A stretch of 47,034 bases of DNA, taken from the NCBI GenBank assembly GCA_015659035.1, contig DQNS01000117.1, positions 1 to 47,034 of the forward strand, in the 5' to 3' direction. Both the position numbers and the translations under genes were made by a program. Below, one piece after another: positions 29,422 through 37,903 of the stretch. The first letter of the stretch is position 1; every line of letters starts with the position of its first letter. The DNA comes from Acidobacteriota bacterium (GTDB lineage: Bacteria > Acidobacteriota > Vicinamibacteria > Vicinamibacterales > UBA8438). The notes under the pieces are model-generated. The model was not told the origin of the DNA. It was given only the letters and a program-made list of their open reading frames with translations, and ran no database searches.

Positions 29422-30378
29422 ATGCGTGACTCACAGTGGACTCGACTCGGCGAAAAGGTCGTCCTCGCCTTCGTCCTCGGCGGCGCCATGCTTTCGGGCG
29501 GCTGCTCGCTACGGTCGATGGCGGTCAACGCCATCGTGCCGACGCTGGCGAACCCTGACGTCTATCTTTCCGAAGAGGACCCGGAGCTGGTGCGCGACTC
29601 GCTGCCGTTTCTGCTCAAGACGATCGAGTCGATTCTCGATACGTCGCCCGAGCAGGAGGAGGCGCTGATCTTCGCCTGCACCGGGTTTACCCTGTATGGC
29701 AACGCGTTCCTCCAGGTTGATGCCGACTTGGCGGAATTGGAAGGCGACTACGAGCGGGAGCTGAGGCTACGAGACCGGACCTGGCGACTCTACGTCCGGG
29801 CGCGGAGCTATTGCCTACGGAGTCTCGAGTTGAAGTACGACGGGATCACCGAGCGGCTGCGGCAGGACGCGGTGGCCGCCCTGGCGGTCACCGACGTCGA
29901 CGACGTCGAGGTGCTCTTCCTGCTGAGCGCGGCCTGGGGGCTGGCGATCTCGAACGCCCAGACGCCGGCGCTCGTGGCCGACCTGCCGGCGGTGCGGGAG
30001 TTGCTGGCGCGGGCGCTCGAGCTCGACGAGGATTACGAGCGCGGCTCCCTCCACAGCGCCTTCATCACGATCGAGGCGTTGCCGCCGGAGCTGGGTGGGT
30101 CGCCTGAGCGGGCCCGCATGCACTTCGATCGGGCGGTCGAGCTGTCGGACGGCCTCGACGCGGCGCCGTTCGTGGCGTTCGCGTCCGGGGTTTCGGTGCC
30201 CGCGGAAAACCGCGCCGAGTTCCAGCAGTTGCTCGACCAGGCGCTGGCGATCGACCCGGACGAGGACACGAACCTGCGGTTGCTGAACAAGGTCAACCAG
30301 AAGCGGGCCCGAATGCTGCTTGACCACATCGATGATCTATTTTTTGACCCCGTGGGAACGGAGGAGACCCTGCCATGA
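29422..30378 (+). CDS. TRAP transporter TatT-family lipoprotein
   Basis: A 318-residue protein of the TatT type: an alpha-helical, TPR-like partner of TRAP solute-binding proteins described in Treponema. The lipobox LGGAMLSGGC indicates a membrane-anchored periplasmic lipoprotein. Helical hairpin repeats fill the remainder (for example ALVADLPAVRELLARALELD and ARMHFDRAVELSDGL). The ATG at 29422 starts immediately before the signal peptide; ATG 29356 is in frame but adds unsupported residues. Its TGA overlaps the ATG of the next gene (ATGA), so it is coupled to the binding protein. In Treponema TatT and TatP form a complex that may move a hydrophobic ligand. Confidence 0.87.
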   Translation: MRDSQWTRLGEKVVLAFVLGGAMLSGGCSLRSMAVNAIVPTLANPDVYLSEEDPELVRDSLPFLLKTIESILDTSPEQEEALIFACTGFTLYGNAFLQVDADLAELEGDYERELRLRDRTWRLYVRARSYCLRSLELKYDGITERLRQDAVAALAVTDVDDVEVLFLLSAAWGLAISNAQTPALVADLPAVRELLARALELDEDYERGSLHSAFITIEALPPELGGSPERARMHFDRAVELSDGLDAAPFVAFASGVSVPAENRAEFQQLLDQALAIDPDEDTNLRLLNKVNQKRARMLLDHIDDLFFDPVGTEETLP

Positions 30379-31364
30379 AGTCGCGACTCTTGATCATCGC
30401 GGTTGCGCTGATGCTGGCGCCGGTCGTGCTGTTCGCACAGCGAACCACCAAGATAACGCTTGGTTCGATTTTGCCAGCCAACTCGATCTGGGACAAGGCG
30501 CTGAAGCAGATGGCGGCCGAGTGGCAGCGGGCCACCGACGGCCGCGTCACGCTGCGCGTGCAGGGCGGCTTTACGGATGAGGGGACGCTGGTCCGGCGAC
30601 TCAGGCGCGGGAGACCACAGGCGGCGGTGTTCGGGTTGCCCGGCAAGCTTGGCGACGCCTTCAACGTGCTGAGCGTCCCGTTCTTCTTCGAGTCGGACGC
30701 CGAGGTGTTCCACGTGGTGGAGAAACTGACGCCGATCTTCGAACGAGCGCTGGCGGACCGGGGCCTCGTGCTGCTGAACTGGGGTCACGCCGGGTGGGCG
30801 CATTTCTTCACGAAGAACCGGGTGGAGAACCTGGAGGACCTGAAGCGGACCAAGCTCTACACGACGGCCGGTGACGACAGGATGCTGCAGTGGTACAAGG
30901 AGAACGGGTTCGACCCGACGCCGCTGGCGACCACCGATGTGCTGCTTGGGCTCAGCACCAACCTCATCAATGCCCACCCGAGTCCGCCGTTTGTAGCCCT
31001 CCTGTTCCAGTGGTACGACGAGACGCCGTTCATGCTCGATGTGCCGTTGGCGCCGGTGCTCGGGATCACGGTCGTGACGGAGCGGACGTGGAACCAGATC
31101 AGCGCCGAGGATCAGCGGACGTTGCGCGCGTCGGCCAAACGGCTCGAGCAGGATCTATTGCGTGACGTGCCGGCACAGGAGCGCCGGTCGATCGACGCAA
31201 TGCAGAAGCGCGGGCTTACGGTGGTCGAGCTCGACGACGCGGCGAAGGCGTCGCTGCGTGAGGTCGCTGACGGGCTGACCGCCTCGTGGCGTGGGACGAT
31301 GATTCCAGCCGACGTTTACGACCAGGCGCTGCGCGAGCGGAACAACTTCCGGGCCGCCCGGTAG
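30375..31364 (+). CDS. dctP: TRAP transporter solute-binding protein (DctP family)
   Basis: A 329-residue periplasmic binding protein. The signal peptide (SRLLIIAVALMLAPVVLFAQ) is followed by ITLGSILPANSIWDKALKQM and a typical DctP body, including NRVENLEDLKRTKLYTTAG and a long helix near the C-terminus. The ligand-binding arginine typical of carboxylate TRAP proteins is not obvious, which fits TatP-type members with hydrophobic pockets. It starts at 30375 by ATGA overlap with TatT and is followed 28 bp later by the fused permease. It captures substrate and presents it to the ion-driven permease. The stop is TAG. Confidence 0.92.
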   Translation: MKSRLLIIAVALMLAPVVLFAQRTTKITLGSILPANSIWDKALKQMAAEWQRATDGRVTLRVQGGFTDEGTLVRRLRRGRPQAAVFGLPGKLGDAFNVLSVPFFFESDAEVFHVVEKLTPIFERALADRGLVLLNWGHAGWAHFFTKNRVENLEDLKRTKLYTTAGDDRMLQWYKENGFDPTPLATTDVLLGLSTNLINAHPSPPFVALLFQWYDETPFMLDVPLAPVLGITVVTERTWNQISAEDQRTLRASAKRLEQDLLRDVPAQERRSIDAMQKRGLTVVELDDAAKASLREVADGLTASWRGTMIPADVYDQALRERNNFRAAR

Positions 31365-31392
31365 CTCGGACGCGAGAGCATCGCGAGCTCCC

Positions 31393-33240
31393 ATGAGTGA
31401 CAGCGCACCCGTCGCGGCTACCGGCGTACGGCCACCGGTTGTCCGGGCGTTGCGCGGTGGCGAGGAGCTCGTCGCAAACCTGGCGCTGGCGGCGATGGTG
31501 CTGCTGCCGCTGGCCGAGATCGTCGTCCGGCCGGTGCTCTCCGGCGGGATTCCCGGCTCGATCCCCTTCGTTCAGCATCTCACCCTCTGGGTCGGCTTGC
31601 TCGGCGCGGCGCTGGCCGCGCGCGAGGGGAAGCTGATCGCGCTGGCCACGGCAACCTTCATCCCGGCGGGGCGTCGTCGCCACGTCGCCGAGATCTTCGC
31701 GGCGTTCGTCGGCTCGTCGGTATCGACGATCCTCGCGACCGGGGCCTACGATCTGATGCTGCTCGACATGGAGGACGGCACCACGATCGCCGCCGGCGTG
31801 CCGGTCTGGATTGCCCAGCTGGTGCTGCCGCTGTCGTTTGCCGTCATCGCGTTGCGGCTGGTCTGGCGCGCATCTCCCGCCTGGGCGGGCCGGGGCATCG
31901 CGGCCGTCGGTATCCTGGTCGGGCTCTGGCTCGGGCTCACGGAGGGCATTCTCGAGGCGGTGCCGATCTGGCCGTTGATCCTGCTGGTGCTGGTCGCGGC
32001 GGTACTCGGTGCGCCGATCTTCACGATTCTTGGTGGCGCGGCGGTGTTGCTCTACATGGGCGACGGCGATCTTCCGGTCTTCGTGCCCATCGAGACCTAC
32101 GGTCTCACCATCCAGCCCCACCTGCCCGCGATCCCGTTGTTTACACTGGCGGGGTTCATCCTGGCGCAGGGCAAGGCCTCGGAGCGGTTGCTGCGTGTGT
32201 TCCGTGCGGGTGTTGGCTGGATCCCCGGGGGCACCGCCATCGTCTGTGTGCTGTTGTGCGCCTTCTTCACCGTGTTCACGGGTGGCTCGGGTGTCACGAT
32301 CCTCGCGCTCGGCGGGCTGCTGTTTCCAGCGTTGCTCCGCGATGGCTATCGCGAGCGCTTCTCGCTGGGGTTGCTGACAGCCTCGGGGTCGCTCGGGTTG
32401 CTGTTCCCGCCGGCGATGCCGCTCATCCTGTATGCCATCGTGGCGCAGGTCGCGCCAGACGACCTGTTCGTGGCCGGTATCGTCCCCGGCATCCTGCTGG
32501 TGGTCCTGGTGGCCGCGTGGGGTGTTCGTGAAGGTCTGGTCACCGGCGCAGGGCGACACGGGTTCGGGTGGCCGGAGCTCCGCGCGGCGCTTTGGGAGGC
32601 CAAGTGGGAGCTGAGCATTCCTTTTGCGGTATTGGGTGTGCTGTTCAGCGGGTTCACCACTCTGGTTGAGACCGCCGCGTTCACCGCGTTGTACGCCGCG
32701 GTGATCCAGGGGCTGATTCACCGCGACTTCTCGCTCGGTCGGGGGCTGCATAAGGCATTTAGCGAATGCGTTGTCCTCGTCGGCGGCGTGCTGGTCATTC
32801 TGGGGGTGGCGGTCGGTTTCACCGCCTATCTCAATGACGCCAACGTGCCCGGCCTGATCGTGGAATGGGTCGACGCGCACGTCGGGTCGCGGCTGATGTT
32901 CCTGCTCGGACTGAACCTGTTCCTCCTGTTGGTCGGTTGTCTGATGGACATCTTCTCGGCCATCTTCGTGGTCGTCCCGCTGATCGTGCCAGTGGCGGCG
33001 CAGTTCGGGATCAACCCGTTGCACCTGGGCATCATTTTCATCGCCAACCTCGAGCTCGGGTTCCTGACGCCCCCGGTCGGGCTGAACCTGTTTCTGGCAT
33101 CGTATCGGTTCGACCGGCCGCTGATGGAGGTCTACCGCGCAACGTTGCCGCTGCTGGCCATCCTGGGGTTTGGCGTCTTGGTGATCACTTATGTACCATG
33201 GCTGACCTTGGGGCTCCTCGAGTGGCTTGGGCGTGGATGA
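31393..33240 (+). CDS. dctM: TRAP transporter fused DctQ-DctM permease
   Basis: A 615-residue inner-membrane protein. Residues about 28-170 have four hydrophobic segments as in the small DctQ subunit. A further hydrophobic stretch near 180-210 links to the large DctM subunit (about 210-615, some 12 segments), with motifs VFTGGSGVTILALGGLLFP, LLTASGSLGLLFPPAMPLIL and a C-terminal half ending LEFG-like FLTPPVGLNLFLA. It imports the solute delivered by DctP using an ion gradient. Genes follow the order T-P-QM as in Treponema. The start ATG 31393 is preceded by a GAGAGC stretch. The stop is TGA. Confidence 0.93.
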   Translation: MSDSAPVAATGVRPPVVRALRGGEELVANLALAAMVLLPLAEIVVRPVLSGGIPGSIPFVQHLTLWVGLLGAALAAREGKLIALATATFIPAGRRRHVAEIFAAFVGSSVSTILATGAYDLMLLDMEDGTTIAAGVPVWIAQLVLPLSFAVIALRLVWRASPAWAGRGIAAVGILVGLWLGLTEGILEAVPIWPLILLVLVAAVLGAPIFTILGGAAVLLYMGDGDLPVFVPIETYGLTIQPHLPAIPLFTLAGFILAQGKASERLLRVFRAGVGWIPGGTAIVCVLLCAFFTVFTGGSGVTILALGGLLFPALLRDGYRERFSLGLLTASGSLGLLFPPAMPLILYAIVAQVAPDDLFVAGIVPGILLVVLVAAWGVREGLVTGAGRHGFGWPELRAALWEAKWELSIPFAVLGVLFSGFTTLVETAAFTALYAAVIQGLIHRDFSLGRGLHKAFSECVVLVGGVLVILGVAVGFTAYLNDANVPGLIVEWVDAHVGSRLMFLLGLNLFLLLVGCLMDIFSAIFVVVPLIVPVAAQFGINPLHLGIIFIANLELGFLTPPVGLNLFLASYRFDRPLMEVYRATLPLLAILGFGVLVITYVPWLTLGLLEWLGRG

Positions 33241-33305
33241 CGGACGGTCGACCGCATCCCGGCGCGTGTGCGGCGGTGGGTGCAGTCAGTGTCGGAGGGA
33301 TTGAG

Positions 33306-34388
33306 ATGCGGAATGGAACCTCGTGGTGGGTCGGTGTCATCGGGCTCGTTGCGATGGCCGCGGCCGGGTGCAGCGGCCCCGAGTCGGTGACGCAGGTGCC
33401 GGAGCCGCCGGCGGCGTCGGGCGGCACCGAAGGCAGAGAGGTGCATCTTACCAACCTGCGCCAGCTCACCTTCGCCGGCGAGAACGCCGAGGCCTACTAC
33501 GCGTTCGACGGCAGCCGGTTGATCTTCCAGACGAGACGCGATGGCGTGCCGTTCGACCAGATCTACACGATGGCTCTCGATGGCACGAACGTCCAGATGG
33601 TCAGCACCGGTGACGGACGCACCACCTGCGGATATTTCTTTCCGGGTGGCGAGTCGATCCTGTATGCCTCGACGCATCTGGGTGGCGCCGAGTGCCCGCC
33701 CGAGCCTGGCTTTGAGCAGGGATATGTCTGGGCGGTCTACGACAGCTACGACATCTTCACCGCTAACGCGGACGGGTCCGGTCTGACCCGGATTACCGAC
33801 ACGGACGGGTACGACGCCGAGGCGACCATCGGACCGGACGGCCGGATCGTGTTCACCAGCGTGCGCGACGGCGACATGGAGATTTACTCCATGAACGGCG
33901 ACGGCTCCGACGTCAGGCGGCTGACCAATCGTCCGGGACCGGACGGTGGGCCGTTCTTCTCGCCGGACGGCAGCAAGATCGTGTTCCGCGGCCGGGAGCT
34001 CGCGCCGGGTGCGGAGCTCGACGACTATCGGTCGCTGCTCGAGCAGGGCCTGTATCGGCCGACTTCGCTCGAGATCTTCGTCATGGACGCCGACGGCAGC
34101 AACCTGCGGCAGGTGACCGATCTGGGGGGTGCGAGCTTTGCGCCGTTCTGGCATCCCGAGGGCGAGCGGATCATCTTCAGCTCCAACTGGCACAACCCGG
34201 AAGGTCGCAACTTCGATCTGTTCGTGGTCGACGAGGACGGCACCGGCCTCCAGCAGATCACTTTCGGTGACACCTTCGACGGGTTCCCGATGTTCTCCCC
34301 GGACGGCGGCCAACTGGTGTTCGCCTCGAACCGTGACGCCCGGACCGAGGGCGACACGAACGTGTTCATCGCGGACTGGGTGGAATGA
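33306..34388 (+). CDS. TolB-like beta-propeller (PD40) lipoprotein
   Basis: A 360-residue lipoprotein (lipobox GLVAMAAAGC) with at least five WD40-like PD40 blades. Repeated motifs include FSPDGSKIVFRG, HPEGERIIFSS, FSPDGGQLVFAS and IFVMDADGSNLRQVT. TolB-like propellers bind protein partners in the periplasm. Its position behind the TRAP genes and its coordinate orientation suggest that it is made with them, with 65 bp between the genes. The ATG 33306 has GGAGGGATTGAG upstream. It is not TolB itself, because no tolQRA-pal genes accompany it. Confidence 0.87.
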   Translation: MRNGTSWWVGVIGLVAMAAAGCSGPESVTQVPEPPAASGGTEGREVHLTNLRQLTFAGENAEAYYAFDGSRLIFQTRRDGVPFDQIYTMALDGTNVQMVSTGDGRTTCGYFFPGGESILYASTHLGGAECPPEPGFEQGYVWAVYDSYDIFTANADGSGLTRITDTDGYDAEATIGPDGRIVFTSVRDGDMEIYSMNGDGSDVRRLTNRPGPDGGPFFSPDGSKIVFRGRELAPGAELDDYRSLLEQGLYRPTSLEIFVMDADGSNLRQVTDLGGASFAPFWHPEGERIIFSSNWHNPEGRNFDLFVVDEDGTGLQQITFGDTFDGFPMFSPDGGQLVFASNRDARTEGDTNVFIADWVE

Positions 34389-34393
34389 GTTCG

Positions 34394-34512
34394 AAGAAGT
34401 CAGAAGTCAGAAGTCAGAATGAAGCCGGAGGCTGCGCGGCGTCCAGCAGTGCGGTCAGAGTGCTCCAGTTTTCTTCTGCCTTCTGCCTTCCGAATTCTGA
34501 CTTCTGAAGAGC
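34394..34512 (+). repeat. Heptamer-hairpin repeat, copy 5, with units on both sides
   Basis: The left side has AGAAGTC-AGAAGTC-AGAAT then GAAGCC-GGA-GGCTGC. The right side (34470-34512) has CTTCTGC-CTTCTGC-CTTCCGA-ATTCTGA-CTTCTGA, i.e. the complementary sense. Ends GAAGTCAGAAT and ATTCTGACTTC are inverted, giving a MITE-like 119-bp unit between the PD40 and M20 genes. Confidence 0.8.
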
Positions 34513-34520
34513 ATTCTCTC

Positions 34521-35654
34521 GTGGATCCTGTCCTCCAGCTCCTGCGCGACCTGGTCGCGATCGACTCAGTGAACCCGTCCCTTGTTCCCGGCGCGAGCGG
34601 CGAGGCGGTGATCGCCGAACGGATCGCGGTCGCGCTCCGGGCGGCCGGGCTGGATGTGCAGGTCACAGGGGGCGCGACCGGCCGACCGAACGTGGTCGGG
34701 GTGCTCGAGGGCCGCGCACCGGGCCGCGCGCTGATGCTCTGTGGCCACATGGACACGGTCGGTGTCGAGGAGATGACGGCGCCGTTCGACCCGGTCGAGC
34801 GAGACGGTCGCCTGTATGGTCGCGGCGCGCAGGACATGAAAGGCGGCCTGGCCGCGATGATCGACGCGGCGGCTCGGCTCGCTGCTGACGGTGGTCTCGA
34901 GACCGGGCGTCTGATCGTGGCCGCGGTCGCCGACGAGGAGCACGCCAGCCTCGGTGCAGACGCCTTGGTCATGGAGCATTCGGCCGACGGCGCCGTCGTG
35001 ACCGAGCCGACGGACCTGGCGGTCGCGATCGGTCACAAGGGGTTCGAGTGGGTCGAGGTCGAGACCCGTGGTCGGGCTGCCCACGGCAGCCGGCCGGCCG
35101 AGGGACGCGACGCCATTCTGTACATGGGCCGGGTCTTGGCCCGGCTGGAGGCGATCGGCGCCGGGCTGATGGCGCGGCCGGGTCACCCACTGCTGGGGAC
35201 GGCGTCGCTGCACGCCTCGACAATCGGGGGCGGTCGCGAGCTCAGTGTGTACCCCGACCGGTGCTGTCTGCGTTTCGAGCGGCGCACGCTGACGGGCGAG
35301 TCGCCGGATGTGGCTCTGACGGAAGTGCAGACGGCGTTGGTCGAGCTGGGCCGGGAGGACCCGGAGTTCGAGGCCTCGGTCCGTCAGCTGTTTTCCCGCC
35401 CGGCCTACGAGATCCCGGACGACCAGCCGGTGTGCCGGGCGCTGGCGCAGGTGCTGCGGCGAGGGGGCCGTGACGCGACGGCCACCGGCATGTCGTTCTG
35501 GACCGACGCCGCGATCCTGGCGCAGGCCGGTACCCCCGCCGTGTTGTTCGGTCCCCGGGGGGCCGGTCTCCACGGTCGTGAGGAATTCGTCGAGATCGAG
35601 TCGGTGCTAACCTGCCGCGACGTGCTCGCCGACCTGGCCCGTGACTTCTGCTGA
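34521..35654 (+). CDS. M20 family metallohydrolase (ArgE/DapE/CPG2-like)
   Basis: A 377-residue zinc hydrolase of amide bonds in peptides or N-acyl amino acids. Metal and catalytic motifs are complete: GHMDTV (about residue 76), GRGAQDMKGG (about 98), DEEHASLGAD (about 139), VTEPTDLAV (about 163) and near the end GPRGAGLHGREEFVE, with the last zinc-ligand His. HKGFEWVEVETRGRAAHGSRP is the dimerisation-domain entry. The GTG start at 34521 was chosen over 34419 because the upstream frame only reads through a repeat element. It overlaps the following acyltransferase-like gene by 14 bp, so they are translationally linked. Confidence 0.9.
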   Translation: MDPVLQLLRDLVAIDSVNPSLVPGASGEAVIAERIAVALRAAGLDVQVTGGATGRPNVVGVLEGRAPGRALMLCGHMDTVGVEEMTAPFDPVERDGRLYGRGAQDMKGGLAAMIDAAARLAADGGLETGRLIVAAVADEEHASLGADALVMEHSADGAVVTEPTDLAVAIGHKGFEWVEVETRGRAAHGSRPAEGRDAILYMGRVLARLEAIGAGLMARPGHPLLGTASLHASTIGGGRELSVYPDRCCLRFERRTLTGESPDVALTEVQTALVELGREDPEFEASVRQLFSRPAYEIPDDQPVCRALAQVLRRGGRDATATGMSFWTDAAILAQAGTPAVLFGPRGAGLHGREEFVEIESVLTCRDVLADLARDFC

Positions 35655-37461
35655 CCCGACCACCGAGCCACCCGAGCGCGACGCGGGCCGGCCCCAGACG
35701 CTGTTCGAGGACTATCCGAACTGTCCCCGGCTGCCGCTCCCGCCGGTGCAGTCGGCGCGAGATCCAGACGCCCTCGCCTCGCTACGTGTCAAGGACGTCC
35801 CGGTCGCGCGGTGGCTGGTTCGGGCGGCCCTGCGGCTCACGGGCTTCGAGACCTTCCGCACCGCTCGACCCGATGCCGTCGAGGCCTGTTTGTCGAGAGA
35901 CGACGGGTCTCGTCCTGTCACCGGCCCACTGTTTTCGGCGGTGCTGCCGCTCGTGGACGACCCCGAGACGGTCGAGCCGTGTGTGCGAGCGGCGCGTCTG
36001 CTGCGGGCCGTGTGGGATCTGCATGCCGACATTCGGGCCGGCCGGTTCGAGCCCGATTTCCACCACGGTCGGCCGCTTGAGTCTCGAGGATATCTGAATC
36101 TGTTCGGCACCCGTTTCGTTTTTGACGGTTCGAGCTTCCGGGTCTTCAAGACCGGCCACACGGGTCGAATGGTGGTGGCGAGTCGTTGTCAGCAGTTTGC
36201 GGTCGACCTCTGTGGGCCAGATGAGCGGCCATCTGTTGAACGGCTCACCGACACCCTGCGGCACGTCTGGGAGTCGAGCGCGACCGCCGGCCACGCGACG
36301 CAGGACACCCTTGGCACGCTATCGTGCGCGGGGCAGGCGACGCAATGTGACGGGTTTCGCCGGCTGCTGGGAGACCCGTCCAATCGGGACCTCTACGAGC
36401 TCGTCAAGCACAGCTTCGTGGTCGTCTGCCTCGACCTCGATGCCACACCACAGTCCTATGCAGAGTCGGCGAGAGTGGCGTTCAGCGGGAACTGCGCAAA
36501 TCGCTGGTTTCACGCGAGCCTGCAGGTCGTGGTCTTTGGCAACGGCAAGGCGTGTCTGATCTGTAATCCGGACACCGGTCTCAGCGGGAACGCGATGATG
36601 CGCGCCGGAGGGGAGATTCACCGACGTTCCATCGCCGCGGTTCCGGCCGGCACGGGACCCGAGCCGGCCTCGACGTCATCCATCCGCCCGCTCACCTGGA
36701 ACCTCGCGGAGGTTCCATTCGACCGGGTGCGGGACGACCTGAGCGCCGTGCTGGACGATCAGCAGGCCACCTTCGACCTGCCGGGCGTCGGACGGGTCAA
36801 TCTCCGGGCTCGCGGATTCAGCCCGGTCGAGCTGTTCGTCGTCGCCGTGCAGCTTGCCACGTTCAGGCTCACCGGTCGGGTCGCGTCGATCAGTCAGTTC
36901 GTGACCACCGCGCGATACCGCTGTGGCAGCATGACGACGGCCCTCGTCAGCACGCCCGAGATGGAGGCGTTTCAGACCGCCCTGGAGACCCCCTCGATGA
37001 ACACCGGGCACCTCCGCGGTCTGTTCGATGCGGCGGTCGACTCGCAGAAGACCGCGTGTCGCGCGGCGCGATCCCGCGTGCCGTTGTCAGCGGCGCTCGC
37101 CCTGTTCCGGTCCAGCCAGACGGGCGCCCGCCGCCGGTATGTCACCGGCGTGCTGCGGCGCCTGATAGTCCTGATCAGAACACTGGGTCTGGACGACGAG
37201 GGTCGAGGGCGGGACGTCGTCTTGTCCCATCCGGCGATTGTTCCCGAGGTGCCGATGCTGGGACGCCCGGGCGTCCGGTTGCCCTACGTCAGATACTTCG
37301 CGCTGCATTATCAAATGCTCGACGACCGGACGAGGCTGACCGTGATGCCCGGGCCGAGCTGGAAGATATCCAACGCGGATCTCGCCGCGGCGCTGGGGTC
37401 GGCCGTTGACGTTCTGCTGACGCGCCTAGACATCTCCTATGGGCGACATCGTCACGTTTGA
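35641..37461 (+). CDS. Choline/carnitine O-acyltransferase homologue lacking the catalytic His
   Basis: A 606-residue protein. Family landmarks: N-terminal CPRLPLPPVQ, YLNLFGTRFV with ASRCQQFAVDLC, then FVVVCLD and NRWFHASLQVVVFGNGKAC (from about residue 287), and a later TARYRCGSMTTALVST that aligns with the ESASLRxFxxGRTDTIRS segment. In active carnitine acyltransferases the strand after LQ..V..NG leads to EH(A/S)xxxG with the catalytic His; here it reads LICNPDTGLSG, with Asn309 in the His place and Glu absent. It is therefore probably a pseudoenzyme or altered catalyst. The GTG start overlaps the M20 gene. The last ten residues (DISYGRHRHV) come from a 34-bp dispersed repeat. Confidence 0.75.
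   Translation: MTSADPTTEPPERDAGRPQTLFEDYPNCPRLPLPPVQSARDPDALASLRVKDVPVARWLVRAALRLTGFETFRTARPDAVEACLSRDDGSRPVTGPLFSAVLPLVDDPETVEPCVRAARLLRAVWDLHADIRAGRFEPDFHHGRPLESRGYLNLFGTRFVFDGSSFRVFKTGHTGRMVVASRCQQFAVDLCGPDERPSVERLTDTLRHVWESSATAGHATQDTLGTLSCAGQATQCDGFRRLLGDPSNRDLYELVKHSFVVVCLDLDATPQSYAESARVAFSGNCANRWFHASLQVVVFGNGKACLICNPDTGLSGNAMMRAGGEIHRRSIAAVPAGTGPEPASTSSIRPLTWNLAEVPFDRVRDDLSAVLDDQQATFDLPGVGRVNLRARGFSPVELFVVAVQLATFRLTGRVASISQFVTTARYRCGSMTTALVSTPEMEAFQTALETPSMNTGHLRGLFDAAVDSQKTACRAARSRVPLSAALALFRSSQTGARRRYVTGVLRRLIVLIRTLGLDDEGRGRDVVLSHPAIVPEVPMLGRPGVRLPYVRYFALHYQMLDDRTRLTVMPGPSWKISNADLAAALGSAVDVLLTRLDISYGRHRHV
37426..37459 (+). repeat. 34-bp dispersed repeat, copy 2, in the acyltransferase-like gene end
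   Basis: It begins CTAGACATCTCCTATGGG and ends CATCGTCACGTTT. It matches copy 1 (2344-2311, minus) at 32 of 34 positions, in the opposite orientation. Here it is read through in another frame and supplies the stop TGA. Confidence 0.85.
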
Positions 37462-37504
37462 AGCACGTTTTCCGTCGCTCACCGGAGATGTCCCCGTTCC
37501 GTTC

Positions 37505-37828
37505 TCAGCGCCGTGCCAGGCGCCGGGATCCGTCGGCCTGTTCGTGACCCAGACTCTTGACGATGAACAGCACGTTGGCCGGTCGTTCGCCCAGGCGGCG
37601 CATGAAATACGGGAACCATTCCCGCCCGAAGGGCAGGTAGAGCCGCACCCGGTAGCCCTGATCGCGTAGCGCGGCCTGCAGATCCCGTCGGACGCCATAG
37701 AGCATCTGGAACTCGAACGCCTCCGCCGTCAGGCCACGCTCGTCCGCGTACGCCCGGCAGGCGTCGACCATGGGGGGGTCGTGGGTGGCGACCGCCGGGT
37801 GCGTGCCGTCGCGCACCAAGGTTCGCAT
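37505..37828 (-). pseudogene. Proline dehydrogenase, C-terminal remnant
   Basis: A frame of 107 codons matching only the last third of bacterial proline dehydrogenase (PRODH/PutA barrel): PAVATHDPPMVDACRAYA, then FEFQMLYGVRRDLQAALRDQ, GYRVRLYLPFGREWFPYFMRRLGERP and a terminal VLFIVKSL-like end (motifs split by position). The N-terminal FAD-barrel part (about 200 residues) is absent. The 5' end is 18 bp from a repeated sequence at 37846 that probably marks the breakpoint. It is not expected to be functional. It converges on the acyltransferase-like gene. Confidence 0.8.
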
Positions 37829-37845
37829 CAGCCGGATGAATGTAG

Positions 37846-37899
37846 AGTTATTCTTGACCGGGCCTTAAGCGTGCCACGTTTGGGCGTCGAGGCGCCCGG
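37846..37899 (+). repeat. Partial structured repeat at the proline dehydrogenase breakpoint
   Basis: AGTTATTCTTGACCGGGCC plus TTAAG (37846-37869) is repeated at 43658-43681 with one mismatch in 24. TGGGCGTCGAGGCGCCCGG (37881-37899) is identical to 3452-3470 in core-and-arms element 1. This looks like a chimeric or partial element. Confidence 0.75.
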
Positions 37900-37903
37900 G
37901 CTG

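Noticed and set aside
31216-33024. Long minus-strand frame opposite the TRAP permease (602 codons)
   Set aside because: Its composition is dominated by Gln, Arg, Asp and His, as expected from the complement of hydrophobic codons. The plus frame is a clear membrane protein.
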